Assembly (NCBI GenBank): GCA_900545995.1
Contig: URBM01000007.1
Coordinates: 1-31,667 of the forward strand
Direction of reading: 5' to 3'
Length of the DNA: 31,667 bases
From: an uncultured Collinsella sp.
GTDB taxonomy: Bacteria; Actinomycetota; Coriobacteriia; Coriobacteriales; Coriobacteriaceae
Below the pieces are notes generated by a model. That model had not been told where the DNA came from. It ran no database searches and saw only the letters and a program-made list of their open reading frames with translations. Made by a program: the position numbers and the translations under genes. Below, in pieces: positions 1-7,943 of the stretch (position 1 is its first letter; each line of letters begins with the position of its first letter).

Positions 1-1
1 G

Positions 2-247
2 GGCGAGGGCGCTGCTGATGAGGCCGGGAGCGCCGAGCCCGCCAAGGCCGAGCCTGCCGATGCCGCCGTCGAGCCCGAGCCTGCTGCAGAGCCGGAGCCC
101 GAGCCCGAGCCGGCAGAGCCCACGACGGCTGACCTCTACGCTCGTCGTCCCCGCAAGCGCAAGGCCGTCGTCGACCAGCTCGCTCGCGAGCTCGAGGCCG
201 AGGACGACGCCGCTGCCGCCGACGCCCCGAAGGGAGGCGATGAGTAA
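2..247 (+). CDS. C-terminal end of probable TatA/TatB translocase subunit (5' truncated)
   Basis: The window opens inside a reading frame that ends at TAA 245-247. The visible 81 residues are very Ala/Glu/Pro-rich, with acidic E-P repeats. A basic stretch (ARRPRKRK) follows, then an acidic Ala-rich end (GGDE). No membrane helix or hinge is visible because the 5' part lies outside the window. The stop overlaps the tatC start by one base (TAATG), which implies translational coupling. Acidic low-complexity tails are common on actinobacterial TatA/TatB proteins, and tatA/B-tatC adjacency is a usual arrangement. The identity is inferred from this context and composition, not from a conserved domain. 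Confidence 0.5.
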   Translation, partial: GEGAADEAGSAEPAKAEPADAAVEPEPAAEPEPEPEPAEPTTADLYARRPRKRKAVVDQLARELEAEDDAAAADAPKGGDE

Positions 248-1041
248 TGCCTATCGGACCTGCGCGTATGCCGCTCTTCGATCACCTGGGAGAGCTCCGT
301 CGCCGCCTGACCATCGTGGTCGTGTCGGTGTTTGCCGCCGCTATCGTGCTGTATTTCGCCACGCCTGTTGTGCTCGACATCCTGGAAGACCCCATCCGCT
401 CCTTTGTGCCGGATGGTAAGTTCTACATCACCACCACGCTCGGCGGCTTTGGTCTGCGCTTTTCGCTAGCCATCAAGATGGCCGTGGTCATGTGCACGCC
501 CATGATCATCTGGCAGATTCTGGCGTTTTTCCTGCCGGCACTGCGTCCCAACGAGCGCAAGTGGGTCGTGCCCACGGTGCTCGCCTCGACGGTGCTGTTC
601 TTCCTGGGCGCAATCTTTTGCTACTTCATCATCATCCCTGCAGGCTTTGAGTGGCTCATCGGCGAGACCTCGGCCGTCGCTACGGCGCTGCCCGATCTGG
701 AGAACTACGTCAACATGGAGCTGCTCTTTATGATTGGCTTTGGCGTGGCGTTTGAGCTGCCGCTCATCATCTTCTACCTGTCCGTCTTCCACATCGTGTC
801 CTACGCGGCCTTCCGCAGTGCCTGGCGTTATGTATACGTTGGCCTGCTTGTGGGCTCGGCTGTGATTACGCCCGACGGCTCGCCCGTTACGCTGGGGCTC
901 ATGTATGGCGCCCTGCTCTCGCTCTACGAGATTTCGCTCGCCATCGCTCGCGTGGTCATTACCGCGCGCGAGGGCAAGGAGGGCTTGTTTGTGAGCCGTC
1001 TGGACCTGTTTTCGGACGACGAAGAGGACGACGAGGAGTAA
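247..1041 (+). CDS. tatC: Sec-independent protein translocase TatC
   Basis: TatC is the polytopic core of the twin-arginine translocase, which recognises RR signal peptides and exports folded cofactor-bearing proteins. The 264-residue product has the N-terminal cytoplasmic signature HLGELRRRL (about residues 14-22), FLPALRPNER in the first cytoplasmic loop, a conserved FxxPAGFEWL-type segment and SAVITPDGSP before the last helices. Six hydrophobic segments can be traced. The tail is unusually acidic (DDEEDDEE). The start at 247 overlaps the previous stop. Downstream hypA and hypB fit a link between Tat export and hydrogenase assembly, since [NiFe]-hydrogenase small subunits are typical Tat substrates. 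An internal ATG at 268 is a possible alternative start. Confidence 0.95.
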   Translation: MPIGPARMPLFDHLGELRRRLTIVVVSVFAAAIVLYFATPVVLDILEDPIRSFVPDGKFYITTTLGGFGLRFSLAIKMAVVMCTPMIIWQILAFFLPALRPNERKWVVPTVLASTVLFFLGAIFCYFIIIPAGFEWLIGETSAVATALPDLENYVNMELLFMIGFGVAFELPLIIFYLSVFHIVSYAAFRSAWRYVYVGLLVGSAVITPDGSPVTLGLMYGALLSLYEISLAIARVVITAREGKEGLFVSRLDLFSDDEEDDEE

Positions 1042-1047
1042 ATCGGT

Positions 1048-1404
1048 ATGCACGAGGTTGGCATTGTCAACGGCATACTCGATACAGTGATTCGCGCGGC
1101 GCGTGGGGCGGGGGCCTCGCGCGCCGTTTTGGTAACGCTGCGTATCGGGGATATGACCGAGGTCGTGCGCGAAGCACTCGACTTTGCGTGGGAGACATTT
1201 CGCGACGAGGACCCGCTCACGCGCGGCTGCGAGCTTGCCGTGGAGGAGGTCCATCCACAAAGCGAGTGTCTGGACTGCGGCGAGGTCTTCGAGCATGACC
1301 GCTTCCATTGCCGCTGTCCCCAGTGTGGCGGCGCCAACGTGCGTCTGCTGCACGGCCGCGAACTCGACATCGCAAGTATCGAGATCGAGACCCCCGACGA
1401 TTAG
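1048..1404 (+). CDS. hypA: Hydrogenase/urease nickel-incorporation protein HypA
   Basis: HypA delivers nickel to the [NiFe]-hydrogenase large subunit together with HypB. The 118-residue protein has the usual length and the invariant MHE N-terminus (His2 is the nickel ligand). Its zinc site consists of two CxxC pairs, Cys74/Cys77 and Cys90/Cys93; an extra Cys88 sits beside the second pair. It begins 6 nt after tatC, and the GAGGAG at the end of tatC serves as ribosome binding site. No hydrogenase structural gene is in the window, so the client enzyme is not visible here. Family assignment is secure from the MHE start and the zinc-ribbon layout. Confidence 0.93.
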   Translation: MHEVGIVNGILDTVIRAARGAGASRAVLVTLRIGDMTEVVREALDFAWETFRDEDPLTRGCELAVEEVHPQSECLDCGEVFEHDRFHCRCPQCGGANVRLLHGRELDIASIEIETPDD

Positions 1405-1425
1405 CCCGCCAGCAACCTGGGGACG

Positions 1426-1434
1426 GGGTATAAA
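1426..1434 (+). promoter_or_regulatory. Candidate -10 element upstream of hypB
   Basis: GGGTATAAA lies in the 54-nt gap between hypA and hypB, 24 nt before the hypB start. The TATAAA hexamer is at 1429-1434. No convincing -35 is seen. The GGG-preceded TATA motif recurs before several other genes in the window, which gives modest support. Confidence 0.35.
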
Positions 1435-1458
1435 TGGTAGAAGTAAGGAGCGCCGAGT

Positions 1459-2142
1459 ATGGCCGAGAAAACGATTGATATCGCGTCGCCGATCCTGTCG
1501 CGCAACGAGCGCCTGGCAGATCAGCTGCGTCAGCGATTTAATGAGACAAACACCTACGTGATCAACGTCTTGTCGAGCCCCGGCTCGGGTAAGACAACAA
1601 CGATTCTGGGCACCAACGAGCGCCTGCGCGACAAGGCCGGCTTGCGCTGCGCCGTCATCGAAGGCGATATCGCCTCGGACGTCGACGCCATCACCATGAA
1701 GGAAGCCGGCATGCCTGCCATCCAGATCAACACGGGCGGCCTGTGCCACCTCGAGGGCAACATGATCATGGAAGCCGTTGACGCGTTCGACCAGGTCGTC
1801 GGTCTGGAGAACATCGACGTCATCTTTATCGAAAATGTGGGCAACCTGGTCTGCCCAGTCGACTTTGACCTGGGCGAGAACCTGTCCATCATGATCCTCT
1901 CGGTGCCCGAGGGCGACGACAAGCCCATCAAGTACCCGGGCATCTTCCAACACGCCGGCGCGCAGCTGCTCAACAAGGTTGACGTGGCCCCGGCTTTCGA
2001 TTTTGACATGGATAGGTATACTAAGACACTCGATGACCTCAATCCGCAGGCGCCGCGGTTTGCCGTGAGCGCGCGCAAGGGCGAGGGCATGGATGCCTGG
2101 TGCGATTGGCTCATCGGGCAGATTGAGCAAGCAAGGGCGTAA
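1459..2142 (+). CDS. hypB: Hydrogenase nickel-incorporation GTPase HypB
   Basis: HypB is a SIMIBI-class GTPase that acts with HypA to insert nickel into hydrogenase precursors. The 227-residue protein shows a Walker A loop SSPGSGKTT (residues 39-47), EGDIASDVDA (68-77), the interface metal motif with adjacent Cys96-His97 in TGGLCHLE, ENVGNLVCP, and an NKVD guanine-specificity motif. It lacks both the N-terminal CxxCGC high-affinity nickel site of E. coli HypB and the His-rich stretch of rhizobial HypB, so it is the minimal form. AAGGAG at 1444-1449 precedes the ATG. It follows hypA by 54 nt. Confidence 0.95.
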   Translation: MAEKTIDIASPILSRNERLADQLRQRFNETNTYVINVLSSPGSGKTTTILGTNERLRDKAGLRCAVIEGDIASDVDAITMKEAGMPAIQINTGGLCHLEGNMIMEAVDAFDQVVGLENIDVIFIENVGNLVCPVDFDLGENLSIMILSVPEGDDKPIKYPGIFQHAGAQLLNKVDVAPAFDFDMDRYTKTLDDLNPQAPRFAVSARKGEGMDAWCDWLIGQIEQARA

Positions 2143-2196
2143 GTCGGCCGCCATACGGGCGGGCGTAGCCGCAGAGATACGAGATAGGAGCCTCTT

Positions 2197-4791
2197 TTGA
2201 AGCTCATCATCGCCGAGAAAAACGACGCCGCGCGTCAGATCGCCGAGCGTCTGTCCACGGGCAAGCCCAAAAAGGACAAGGTGTACAACACCGCCATCTA
2301 CCGTTTTGAGTGGAAGGGCGAGGAGTGCGTGACGATCGGCCTTGCCGGTCACATCCTTGCGCCCGATTTTTGCGACAGTGTGCTGTTCGATAAAAAGCTG
2401 GGCTGGTATTCGGTCACCGAGGACGGCGAGATGCTGCCGGCCGACATACCCGATGGCCTGGCGCGTCCGCCCTACGATACCAAGCGCAAGCCGTTTCTTG
2501 CCGATGGCATCTCCATCAAGGGCTGGAAGCTCGAGAGCCTGCCCTATCTCACCTGGGCGCCCGTCATTAAGTTGCCGGCCGAGAAAGAGCTCATTCGCTC
2601 GCTCAAGAACCTGGCTAAGAAGTCCGACAGCGTCATCATCGCCACGGACTTCGATCGCGAGGGCGAGCTGATCGGTTCGGACGCCCTCAACAAGGTGCGC
2701 GAGGTTGCGCCCGACCTGCCGGTCGCCCGCGCCCAGTATTCTTCGTTTACCAAGGCCGAGATCACGCAGGCCTTCGATAATCTCGTCTCGCTCGACCAGA
2801 ACCTGGCCGACGCGGGCGAGAGCCGTCAGCACATCGACCTCATTTGGGGTGCGGTGCTCACGCGCTACCTGACGCTCGCCAAGTTTGGCGGCTTTGGCAA
2901 CGTGCGTTCCGCCGGCCGCGTGCAGACGCCGACGCTTGCCCTGGTGGTCGAGCGCGAGCGCGAGCGCATGGCGTTTGTGCCCGAGGACTATTGGCAGATC
3001 CGCGGCATGGGCGCCGCACAGGGTGCTGCCGAGGACGACCGCTTTAAGATTGCGCACAAGACGGCACGCTTTACCGACAAGGATGCTGCCGAGACAGCGT
3101 ACGGCCACGTTGACGGCGCTACGACGGCGACCGTTGCCGCGGTGACCAAGCGCTCGCGTAAGCAGCAGCCGCCCACGCCGTTTGCGACCACCTCGCTGCA
3201 GGCTGCCGCCGCGGCCGAGGGCATCTCGCCTGCGCGTACGATGCGCATCGCCGAGTCCCTCTACATGGCCGGTCTCATCAGCTATCCGCGTGTCGACAAC
3301 ACCGTGTACCCTGCGACGCTCGATCTGGGCGCCGTGGTGAGCGACCTGGCAAAGATCAATCCGGCGCTGGCGCCCGTATGCAAAAAGGTGCTCGCCGGTC
3401 CCATGAAGCCCACGCGCGGCAAGGTCGAGACCACCGACCACCCGCCTATCTATCCCACGGGCGAGGGCGATCCGTCCACGCTCGACGGCGGCCAGCGCAA
3501 GCTCTACGACCTCATCGCCCGCCGCTTCCTGGCGACGCTCATGGGTCCCGCGACCATCGAGAACACCAAGCTCGAGCTCGATGTGAACGGTGAGCCGTTC
3601 GTGGCTTCGGGCGATGTGCTCGTGACCCCGGGTTTCCGCGAGGCATACCCGTACGGCCTTAAGCGCGACGAGCAGATGCCGCCGCTGGAGCAGGGCGATA
3701 CGGTCGACGTATTCGACATTAAGCTCGAGGCCAAACAGACCGAGCCGCCCGCGCGCTACAGCCAGGGCAAGCTCGTGCAGGAGATGGAAAAGCGCGGCCT
3801 GGGCACCAAGTCCACGCGTGCGAGCATCATCGAGCGCCTGTACGCCGTGCGCTACCTCAAAAACGATCCCGTGGAGCCGAGTCAGCTGGGTATCGCCATC
3901 ATCGATGCACTGTCGCAGTTTGCCCCGCGCATCACGAGCCCCGATATGACCAGCGAGCTCGACGGCGACATGACTCGCGTGGAGCGCGGCGAGGACACCG
4001 AAGAGCATGTCGTGACGCACTCGCGCGCGCTGCTGGCCGGTGTGCTCGACGAGCTGCTCAAGCATACGCAGGAGCTGGGAGACGCCATCAGCGACGCCGT
4101 CACGGCTGATGCGCGCGTGGGCGCCTGCCCCAAGTGCGGCAAGGACTTGGTTATGAAGACGAGCGCCAAGACCCGCGGCAGCTTTATCGGCTGCATGGGC
4201 TGGCCCGACTGCGATGTGACCTATCCGGTGCCGAGCGGCGTCAAGGTAAGCCCGCTCGAGGGCGAGGCCGCCGTGTGCCCCGAGTGCGGTGCGCCGCGCA
4301 TTAAGTGCCAGCCGTTCCGCCAGAAGGCCTTCGAGATTTGCGTGAACCCCACATGCCCCACTAACTACGAGCCCGACCTTAAGGTGGGCGAGTGCAAGGT
4401 GTGCGCCGAGGCCGGACGTCATGGCGATCTGATTGCACACAAGAGCGAGAAGAGCGGCAAGCGCTTTATCCGCTGCACCAACTATGACGATTGCGGCGTG
4501 AGCTATCCGCTGCCGGCGCGCGGCAAACTCGAAGCGACGGGCGAGACCTGTCCCGAGTGCGGCGCTCCCATCGTGGTGGTCAACACGGCGCGCGGTCCGT
4601 GGCGTATCTGCGTCAACATGGACTGCCCGACCAAGGAGAAGAAGCCCGCCCGCGGCCGCAAGACTGCGACCAAGGCGAGCGCGGCAAAGAAGACCACGGC
4701 GGCAAAGAAGACCACGGCTAAGAAAGCCACTGCCGCCAAGAAGACGACCGCGAAGAAGTCGACCACCAAAAAGACCGCTGCCGACAAGTAG
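2197..4791 (+). CDS. topA: Type IA DNA topoisomerase, archaeal-like, with zinc fingers and lysine-rich tail
   Basis: This enzyme relaxes negative supercoils through a 5'-phosphotyrosine intermediate. The 864-residue protein starts at TTG, with AGGAG at 2186-2190; this places the family's N-terminus (LIIAEKN) correctly. The Toprim acidic triad is Asp151, Asp153 and Glu155 in DFDREGE. The active-site Tyr363 lies in ISYPRVDNTVYP, the archaeal-type wording rather than the usual bacterial ITYMRTDS. SAGRVQTPTLAL is also archaeal/TopB-like. Residues 644 to about 815 hold four Cys-rich zinc-ribbon units of the CPxCG...C...C type. The last 50 or so residues are Lys/Ala/Thr repeats (KKTTAKKATAAKK), as in several actinobacterial TopA tails that bind DNA. 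A strong terminator follows. Confidence 0.95.
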   Translation: MKLIIAEKNDAARQIAERLSTGKPKKDKVYNTAIYRFEWKGEECVTIGLAGHILAPDFCDSVLFDKKLGWYSVTEDGEMLPADIPDGLARPPYDTKRKPFLADGISIKGWKLESLPYLTWAPVIKLPAEKELIRSLKNLAKKSDSVIIATDFDREGELIGSDALNKVREVAPDLPVARAQYSSFTKAEITQAFDNLVSLDQNLADAGESRQHIDLIWGAVLTRYLTLAKFGGFGNVRSAGRVQTPTLALVVERERERMAFVPEDYWQIRGMGAAQGAAEDDRFKIAHKTARFTDKDAAETAYGHVDGATTATVAAVTKRSRKQQPPTPFATTSLQAAAAAEGISPARTMRIAESLYMAGLISYPRVDNTVYPATLDLGAVVSDLAKINPALAPVCKKVLAGPMKPTRGKVETTDHPPIYPTGEGDPSTLDGGQRKLYDLIARRFLATLMGPATIENTKLELDVNGEPFVASGDVLVTPGFREAYPYGLKRDEQMPPLEQGDTVDVFDIKLEAKQTEPPARYSQGKLVQEMEKRGLGTKSTRASIIERLYAVRYLKNDPVEPSQLGIAIIDALSQFAPRITSPDMTSELDGDMTRVERGEDTEEHVVTHSRALLAGVLDELLKHTQELGDAISDAVTADARVGACPKCGKDLVMKTSAKTRGSFIGCMGWPDCDVTYPVPSGVKVSPLEGEAAVCPECGAPRIKCQPFRQKAFEICVNPTCPTNYEPDLKVGECKVCAEAGRHGDLIAHKSEKSGKRFIRCTNYDDCGVSYPLPARGKLEATGETCPECGAPIVVVNTARGPWRICVNMDCPTKEKKPARGRKTATKASAAKKTTAAKKTTAKKATAAKKTTAKKSTTKKTAADK

Positions 4792-4822
4792 CCGCACGGT
4801 CGAAACATCGCCTAAAACAAAA

Positions 4823-4857
4823 ACGAGCGAGGGTCCCATGATCCTCGCTCGTTTTTT
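4823..4857. terminator. Bidirectional intrinsic terminator after topA
   Basis: Arms ACGAGCGAGG (4823-4832) and CCTCGCTCGT (4843-4852) form a perfect 10-bp stem with a 10-nt loop. T residues follow on the plus strand, and an A-rich stretch precedes it, giving U-rich RNA on the minus strand. It lies between the convergent topA and zinc-ribbon genes and can serve both. Confidence 0.9.
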
Positions 4858-4860
4858 GCG

Positions 4861-4905
4861 TAGTCATTGGGGACGTTCTTTAATGACTAGCTGTTTAAGA
4901 ACGTC
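4861..4905. repeat. Intergenic element with two overlapping, mutually exclusive hairpins
   Basis: TAGTCATT (4861-4868) pairs with AATGACTA (4882-4889). GACGTTCTT (4872-4880) pairs with AAGAACGTC (4897-4905). The two stems interleave, so only one can form at a time. It sits just past the topA terminator and directly before the stop of the minus-strand gene. It looks like a small palindromic intergenic repeat; whether it recurs elsewhere cannot be judged here. Confidence 0.5.
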
Positions 4906-4913
4906 GCATGCGA

Positions 4914-5891
4914 CTAGTTCACCTCGACAGGCTTGGCGCCGGGATAGCGGTCCTCAAAGTCCTGACGGTACTTGTTGTCATTGGTGCCCGCCACGTTGTC
5001 GCGCGACAGCGGCGCCACGATTTCGTCCTTATGGTCCGCGGGCTTTGCGTACTTTAGGCTGATCTCCCAGGCATCGCAGATCGCGTCGATGCGGTGGTCC
5101 AGGTCGTCATACAGGGCGACGATGTCTTTCCAGGAGCTGTAGTTCTTAGAGCTCATGGGGACGTCCAGGTCCTCGACGATATCGTAGTACTGTTCGATGG
5201 TGTCTTCCGTGCGCTCGGCGACATCAGCGAGATTTTGACGGGTGGTACGGTCCTCTTCCAGATAACCGCCATTGAACGCCTCTGCGCAGGCACGGACCTG
5301 GCTATCGAGATCTTCGAGCAGGTCGTAGTATTCGCTCAGGCGACGGTAGAGGTTTTGCTCGGAGAGGGTTGCTTCGCCGTCATCATCATCGTCGTCATCG
5401 TCGTAAAGGCTATTGAGGTTGCCAAGGGGCTTAAGGTCGTCGGAGTCGACATCATGGTGCAGCTTAGTAATCTCGGCAGTCGTTTGCGTGGCGGCGTTGT
5501 CGAAAGGCTTGATCACAAAAAAGATGACCAAGGCGATGATAATTGCCACGAGCACAACGATAACGGCGATAAGCGCCTTGGTGCTGCTCTTTTTGGCGGC
5601 GGGGGCCTGCGGTGAATCAGGCGCGTACGTAGATGCCGGTTGCTGTTGGGGCGGGGTGTCCGCGACGGGTATGCGCTGCGTCGTTTCGACCGCTGCGGGG
5701 CTGGCGGCGGGGTCGGGGCGATAGGCGAGGGGGTCGTCCGGCTTAGCTTGCGGCGTATCGAGGAAGCCGGTCTGCTCAAACGCGGGTTGGCCATTGCTTG
5801 CGGTTGTCTGCTCAACGGGTGCACCGCACGAGGTGCAGAACTTGGCATCATCTGCAAGAAGTTTGCCGCACGAGGCGCAATACCGAGACAT
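4914..5891 (-). CDS. Zinc-ribbon, membrane-anchored protein with acidic extracytoplasmic domain
   Basis: The function is unknown. The 325-residue product starts at ATG 5889-5891, preceded by AAAGGAG. It opens with a zinc-ribbon (SRYCASCGK...KFCTSCGAP), two CxxC knuckles at about residues 4-25. A Pro/Gln/Ala-rich linker follows, then a single transmembrane helix (about residues 105-128, IAVIVVLVAIIIALVIFFV). The outer domain is acidic and probably helical, with Asp, Glu and Tyr-rich segments, and includes a run of eight consecutive Asp. This cytoplasmic-zinc-ribbon plus membrane-anchor plan is common in Gram-positive hypothetical proteins. A GGGTATAAT promoter element lies upstream. The gene is alone, convergent with topA and divergent from tmk. 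Confidence 0.85.
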   Translation of the reverse strand: MSRYCASCGKLLADDAKFCTSCGAPVEQTTASNGQPAFEQTGFLDTPQAKPDDPLAYRPDPAASPAAVETTQRIPVADTPPQQQPASTYAPDSPQAPAAKKSSTKALIAVIVVLVAIIIALVIFFVIKPFDNAATQTTAEITKLHHDVDSDDLKPLGNLNSLYDDDDDDDDGEATLSEQNLYRRLSEYYDLLEDLDSQVRACAEAFNGGYLEEDRTTRQNLADVAERTEDTIEQYYDIVEDLDVPMSSKNYSSWKDIVALYDDLDHRIDAICDAWEISLKYAKPADHKDEIVAPLSRDNVAGTNDNKYRQDFEDRYPGAKPVEVN

Positions 5892-5928
5892 TGCCACTCC
5901 TTTCGCCACATTTCAAATCAATACGACG

Positions 5929-5937
5929 ATTATACCC
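5929..5937 (-). promoter_or_regulatory. -10 promoter element of the zinc-ribbon gene
   Basis: On the minus strand GGGTATAAT reads from 5937 to 5929; TATAAT is a perfect -10 hexamer about 38 nt before the start codon at 5891. It lies in the divergent gap with tmk. Confidence 0.55.
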
Positions 5938-5959
5938 AGCGTCCAAAAGTCCCCATCAT

Positions 5960-6028
5960 AAGTTGCGGTGAAATAGGGACTGTTTGGCGGTCTCAGAGCT
6001 TCAATCAGTCCCTATTTCACCGCAACTT
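5960..6028. repeat. Perfect 22-bp inverted repeat in the zinc-ribbon/tmk gap
   Basis: The arm at 5961-5982 (starts AGTTGCGGTG, ends AGGGACTG) is exactly complementary to 6006-6027. One further A-T pair lies outside, and partial pairing continues inside a 23-nt loop. No T-tract follows on either side. It sits between two divergent promoters, so it is not needed as a terminator. It resembles a mobile palindromic repeat (REP/MITE type). Confidence 0.7.
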
Positions 6029-6068
6029 TGGAAAGACACCTTTAGCCATTGGGGGCGCGCCTGCCCCT

Positions 6069-6077
6069 GGGGTATCA
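6069..6077 (+). promoter_or_regulatory. Candidate -10 element upstream of tmk
   Basis: GGGTATCAT, with hexamer TATCAT at 6072-6077, lies 54 nt before the tmk start. The identical nonamer occurs before comF at 9659-9667. No clear -35. Confidence 0.4.
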
Positions 6078-6130
6078 TGGCTTGGTTGATATATCTGCAT
6101 TTACGCGCCTTATAGGAAGGGGCTGCGCTC

Positions 6131-6814
6131 ATGGCTTTTGAGCCCGCTCAACATAGCTTTATCACGCTCGAGGGCGTCGATGGTGCCGGCAAGTCCACGC
6201 AGGCGCGTCTGCTTGCCCGCGCGCTCGAACTCGCTGGCTACCAGGTTGTGAGCCTGCGCGAGCCGGGCGGCACCGCCATCAGCGAAAAGATCCGTGCTCT
6301 GCTGCTCGACCCCGCCAATACGGCGATGGGAGACACCTGCGAGTTGCTGCTCTACGAGGCAGCGCGCGCCCAGTTGGTGCACGAGGTCATCGCACCTGCC
6401 CTCGCTGCCGGCAAGGTGGTCCTGTGCGATCGCTTCTACGACTCCACGACCTGCTACCAGGCGTTTGCCGATGGCCTCGACCGTCAGATGGTACGCGATG
6501 CCAACAACCTGGCTGTCGCCGGTACGCATCCGGCGCTCACGCTCGTCTACCACATCACGCCCGAGCAGGCGGCGCTACGCATGGCAGCCCGTGGCGCGGC
6601 AGATCGCATGGAGGCAAAAGGCATGGCCTTCCAAGAGCGCGTTTACCAGGGATTTTGCGCTATTGCTGCCGAGGAGCCAAACCGCGTAAAGCTCATCGAC
6701 GCCACTGCGACCGTCGAGGAAGTCTTCGAGAAGACGGTCGAGCAGATTCGCGCGTACGGTCTCGACATTTCGCAAGATGCTGTCGCCGCCGCGCTTGCCA
6801 AGGAGGCCGAGTAA
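6131..6814 (+). CDS. tmk: Thymidylate kinase
   Basis: The enzyme phosphorylates dTMP to dTDP for DNA synthesis. The 227-residue protein has a P-loop GVDGAGKST (residues 15-23), the REPGGT motif near 43-48 and the DR(F/Y) motif as DRFYDST (100-106). Length is slightly above the usual 205-215 because of an Ala/Glu-rich end. The start is fixed by AGGAAGG at 6114-6120 and ATG 6131. It heads a tmk-holB-ricT block, a widely conserved DNA-replication neighbourhood in Gram-positive bacteria; its stop is one base before the holB start. Confidence 0.95.
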   Translation: MAFEPAQHSFITLEGVDGAGKSTQARLLARALELAGYQVVSLREPGGTAISEKIRALLLDPANTAMGDTCELLLYEAARAQLVHEVIAPALAAGKVVLCDRFYDSTTCYQAFADGLDRQMVRDANNLAVAGTHPALTLVYHITPEQAALRMAARGAADRMEAKGMAFQERVYQGFCAIAAEEPNRVKLIDATATVEEVFEKTVEQIRAYGLDISQDAVAAALAKEAE

Positions 6815-6815
6815 C

Positions 6816-7943
6816 ATGGCCCCCGCTCAGGCAAGCCTGCTGGCCAAGCTCGACACCCAAGAGCGCGTTCGCGATTTTTTGACCAACGCCGTCGCCAGCG
6901 GCCGCGCATCGCACGCCTACCTGTTTTTGGGCGCTCCCGGTGCCGGCAAGCTCGATGCCGCATGGGCGCTCGCCCAGGCCTTCCTGTGCGAGCAGGACGG
7001 CTGCGGAGCATGCGACAGCTGCGTACGCGTTGCTCGGCATACGCATCCTGACGTGCACTATTACACGCCCGAGAGCGCCACAGGCTACCTCATTGCCCAG
7101 ACCCGCGAGCTGCTCGATGACGTGCCGCTGGCGCCCATCCGTGCCAAGGCCAAGGTCTACATCATCGATCGTGCCGAGCAACTGCGCGCTAACACCGCCA
7201 ACGCGCTGCTCAAGACACTCGAGGAGCCGCCCGAGGGCGTTATGTTCATCTTGTTGGGCACCTCGGCAGACGTGATGTTGCCCACCATCGTGAGCCGCTG
7301 TCAGTGCGTGCCGTTTCGGTTGGTGTCGCCCACCGTGGCCGCGCAGGCCGTGAGTCGCGCGACGGGTCAGGACCTCGCGCGTTGCCGCATGGCGGTCGCC
7401 GTGGCGGGAAGCCCCACACGCGGCATCGAGTTCCTTAAGAGTGCCGAGCGCCAGGATGCTCGCCGCCAAATGGTCCGCGCCATCGATTCGCTCATCGCTG
7501 CCGACGAGGCTGATGTGCTCAGCCGCGCCAAGTCGCTCATCGTCGCCGTTAAGGCACCGCTCGCCGAGGTCAAGTCCACACAGGAAAAGGTGCTCGAGCA
7601 AAACGCCGACTATCTGTCGCGTGGAGCATTGAAGCAGCTTGAGGACCGCAACAAGCGCGAACTCAACGCGCGCGAGCGTTCGGGTATCATGGAAGCGCTG
7701 GCGAGTGCGCGGACGCTCATGCGCGACGTGCTGCTGACGCTTCAGGACGAGGCAGCCGACGTAGTGAACGAAGACGTGCGCGACACGATCGGGCGGCTTG
7801 CCGCCGCGACGAATGTTGCGGGTGCCACCCGGGCGCTCGAGGCAGTCGCGACCGCCGAGCGCAACATCGCCAGAAACGTTACTCCCCAGCTGGCCATCGA
7901 GGTCATGCTGTTCGATATCAGGAAGGCACTGAAATGCCGTTAG
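6816..7943 (+). CDS. holB: DNA polymerase III clamp-loader subunit delta prime
   Basis: This AAA+ subunit of the clamp loader helps open and load the beta clamp. From ATG 6816 (AAGGAGG at 6800-6806) it is 375 residues. It has GAPGAGK (39-45), a zinc module of Cys58, Cys63, Cys66 and Cys69, IIDRAEQL, NALLKTLEEPP and the SRC motif (IVSRCQ). Delta prime often retains a P-loop-like stretch without ATPase activity; here the loop is followed by Leu rather than Ser/Thr. Its last 10 nt overlap ricT, so the two are translationally coupled. Confidence 0.93.
   Translation: MAPAQASLLAKLDTQERVRDFLTNAVASGRASHAYLFLGAPGAGKLDAAWALAQAFLCEQDGCGACDSCVRVARHTHPDVHYYTPESATGYLIAQTRELLDDVPLAPIRAKAKVYIIDRAEQLRANTANALLKTLEEPPEGVMFILLGTSADVMLPTIVSRCQCVPFRLVSPTVAAQAVSRATGQDLARCRMAVAVAGSPTRGIEFLKSAERQDARRQMVRAIDSLIAADEADVLSRAKSLIVAVKAPLAEVKSTQEKVLEQNADYLSRGALKQLEDRNKRELNARERSGIMEALASARTLMRDVLLTLQDEAADVVNEDVRDTIGRLAAATNVAGATRALEAVATAERNIARNVTPQLAIEVMLFDIRKALKCR

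Noticed and set aside
466..4839. A 1457-codon open frame on the minus strand across tatC, hypA, hypB and topA
   Set aside because: All four plus-strand genes lie in the same frame and practically avoid TTA, CTA and TCA codons, so the opposite frame stays open. The product is low-complexity and matches no family, while the plus-strand genes have clear motifs.
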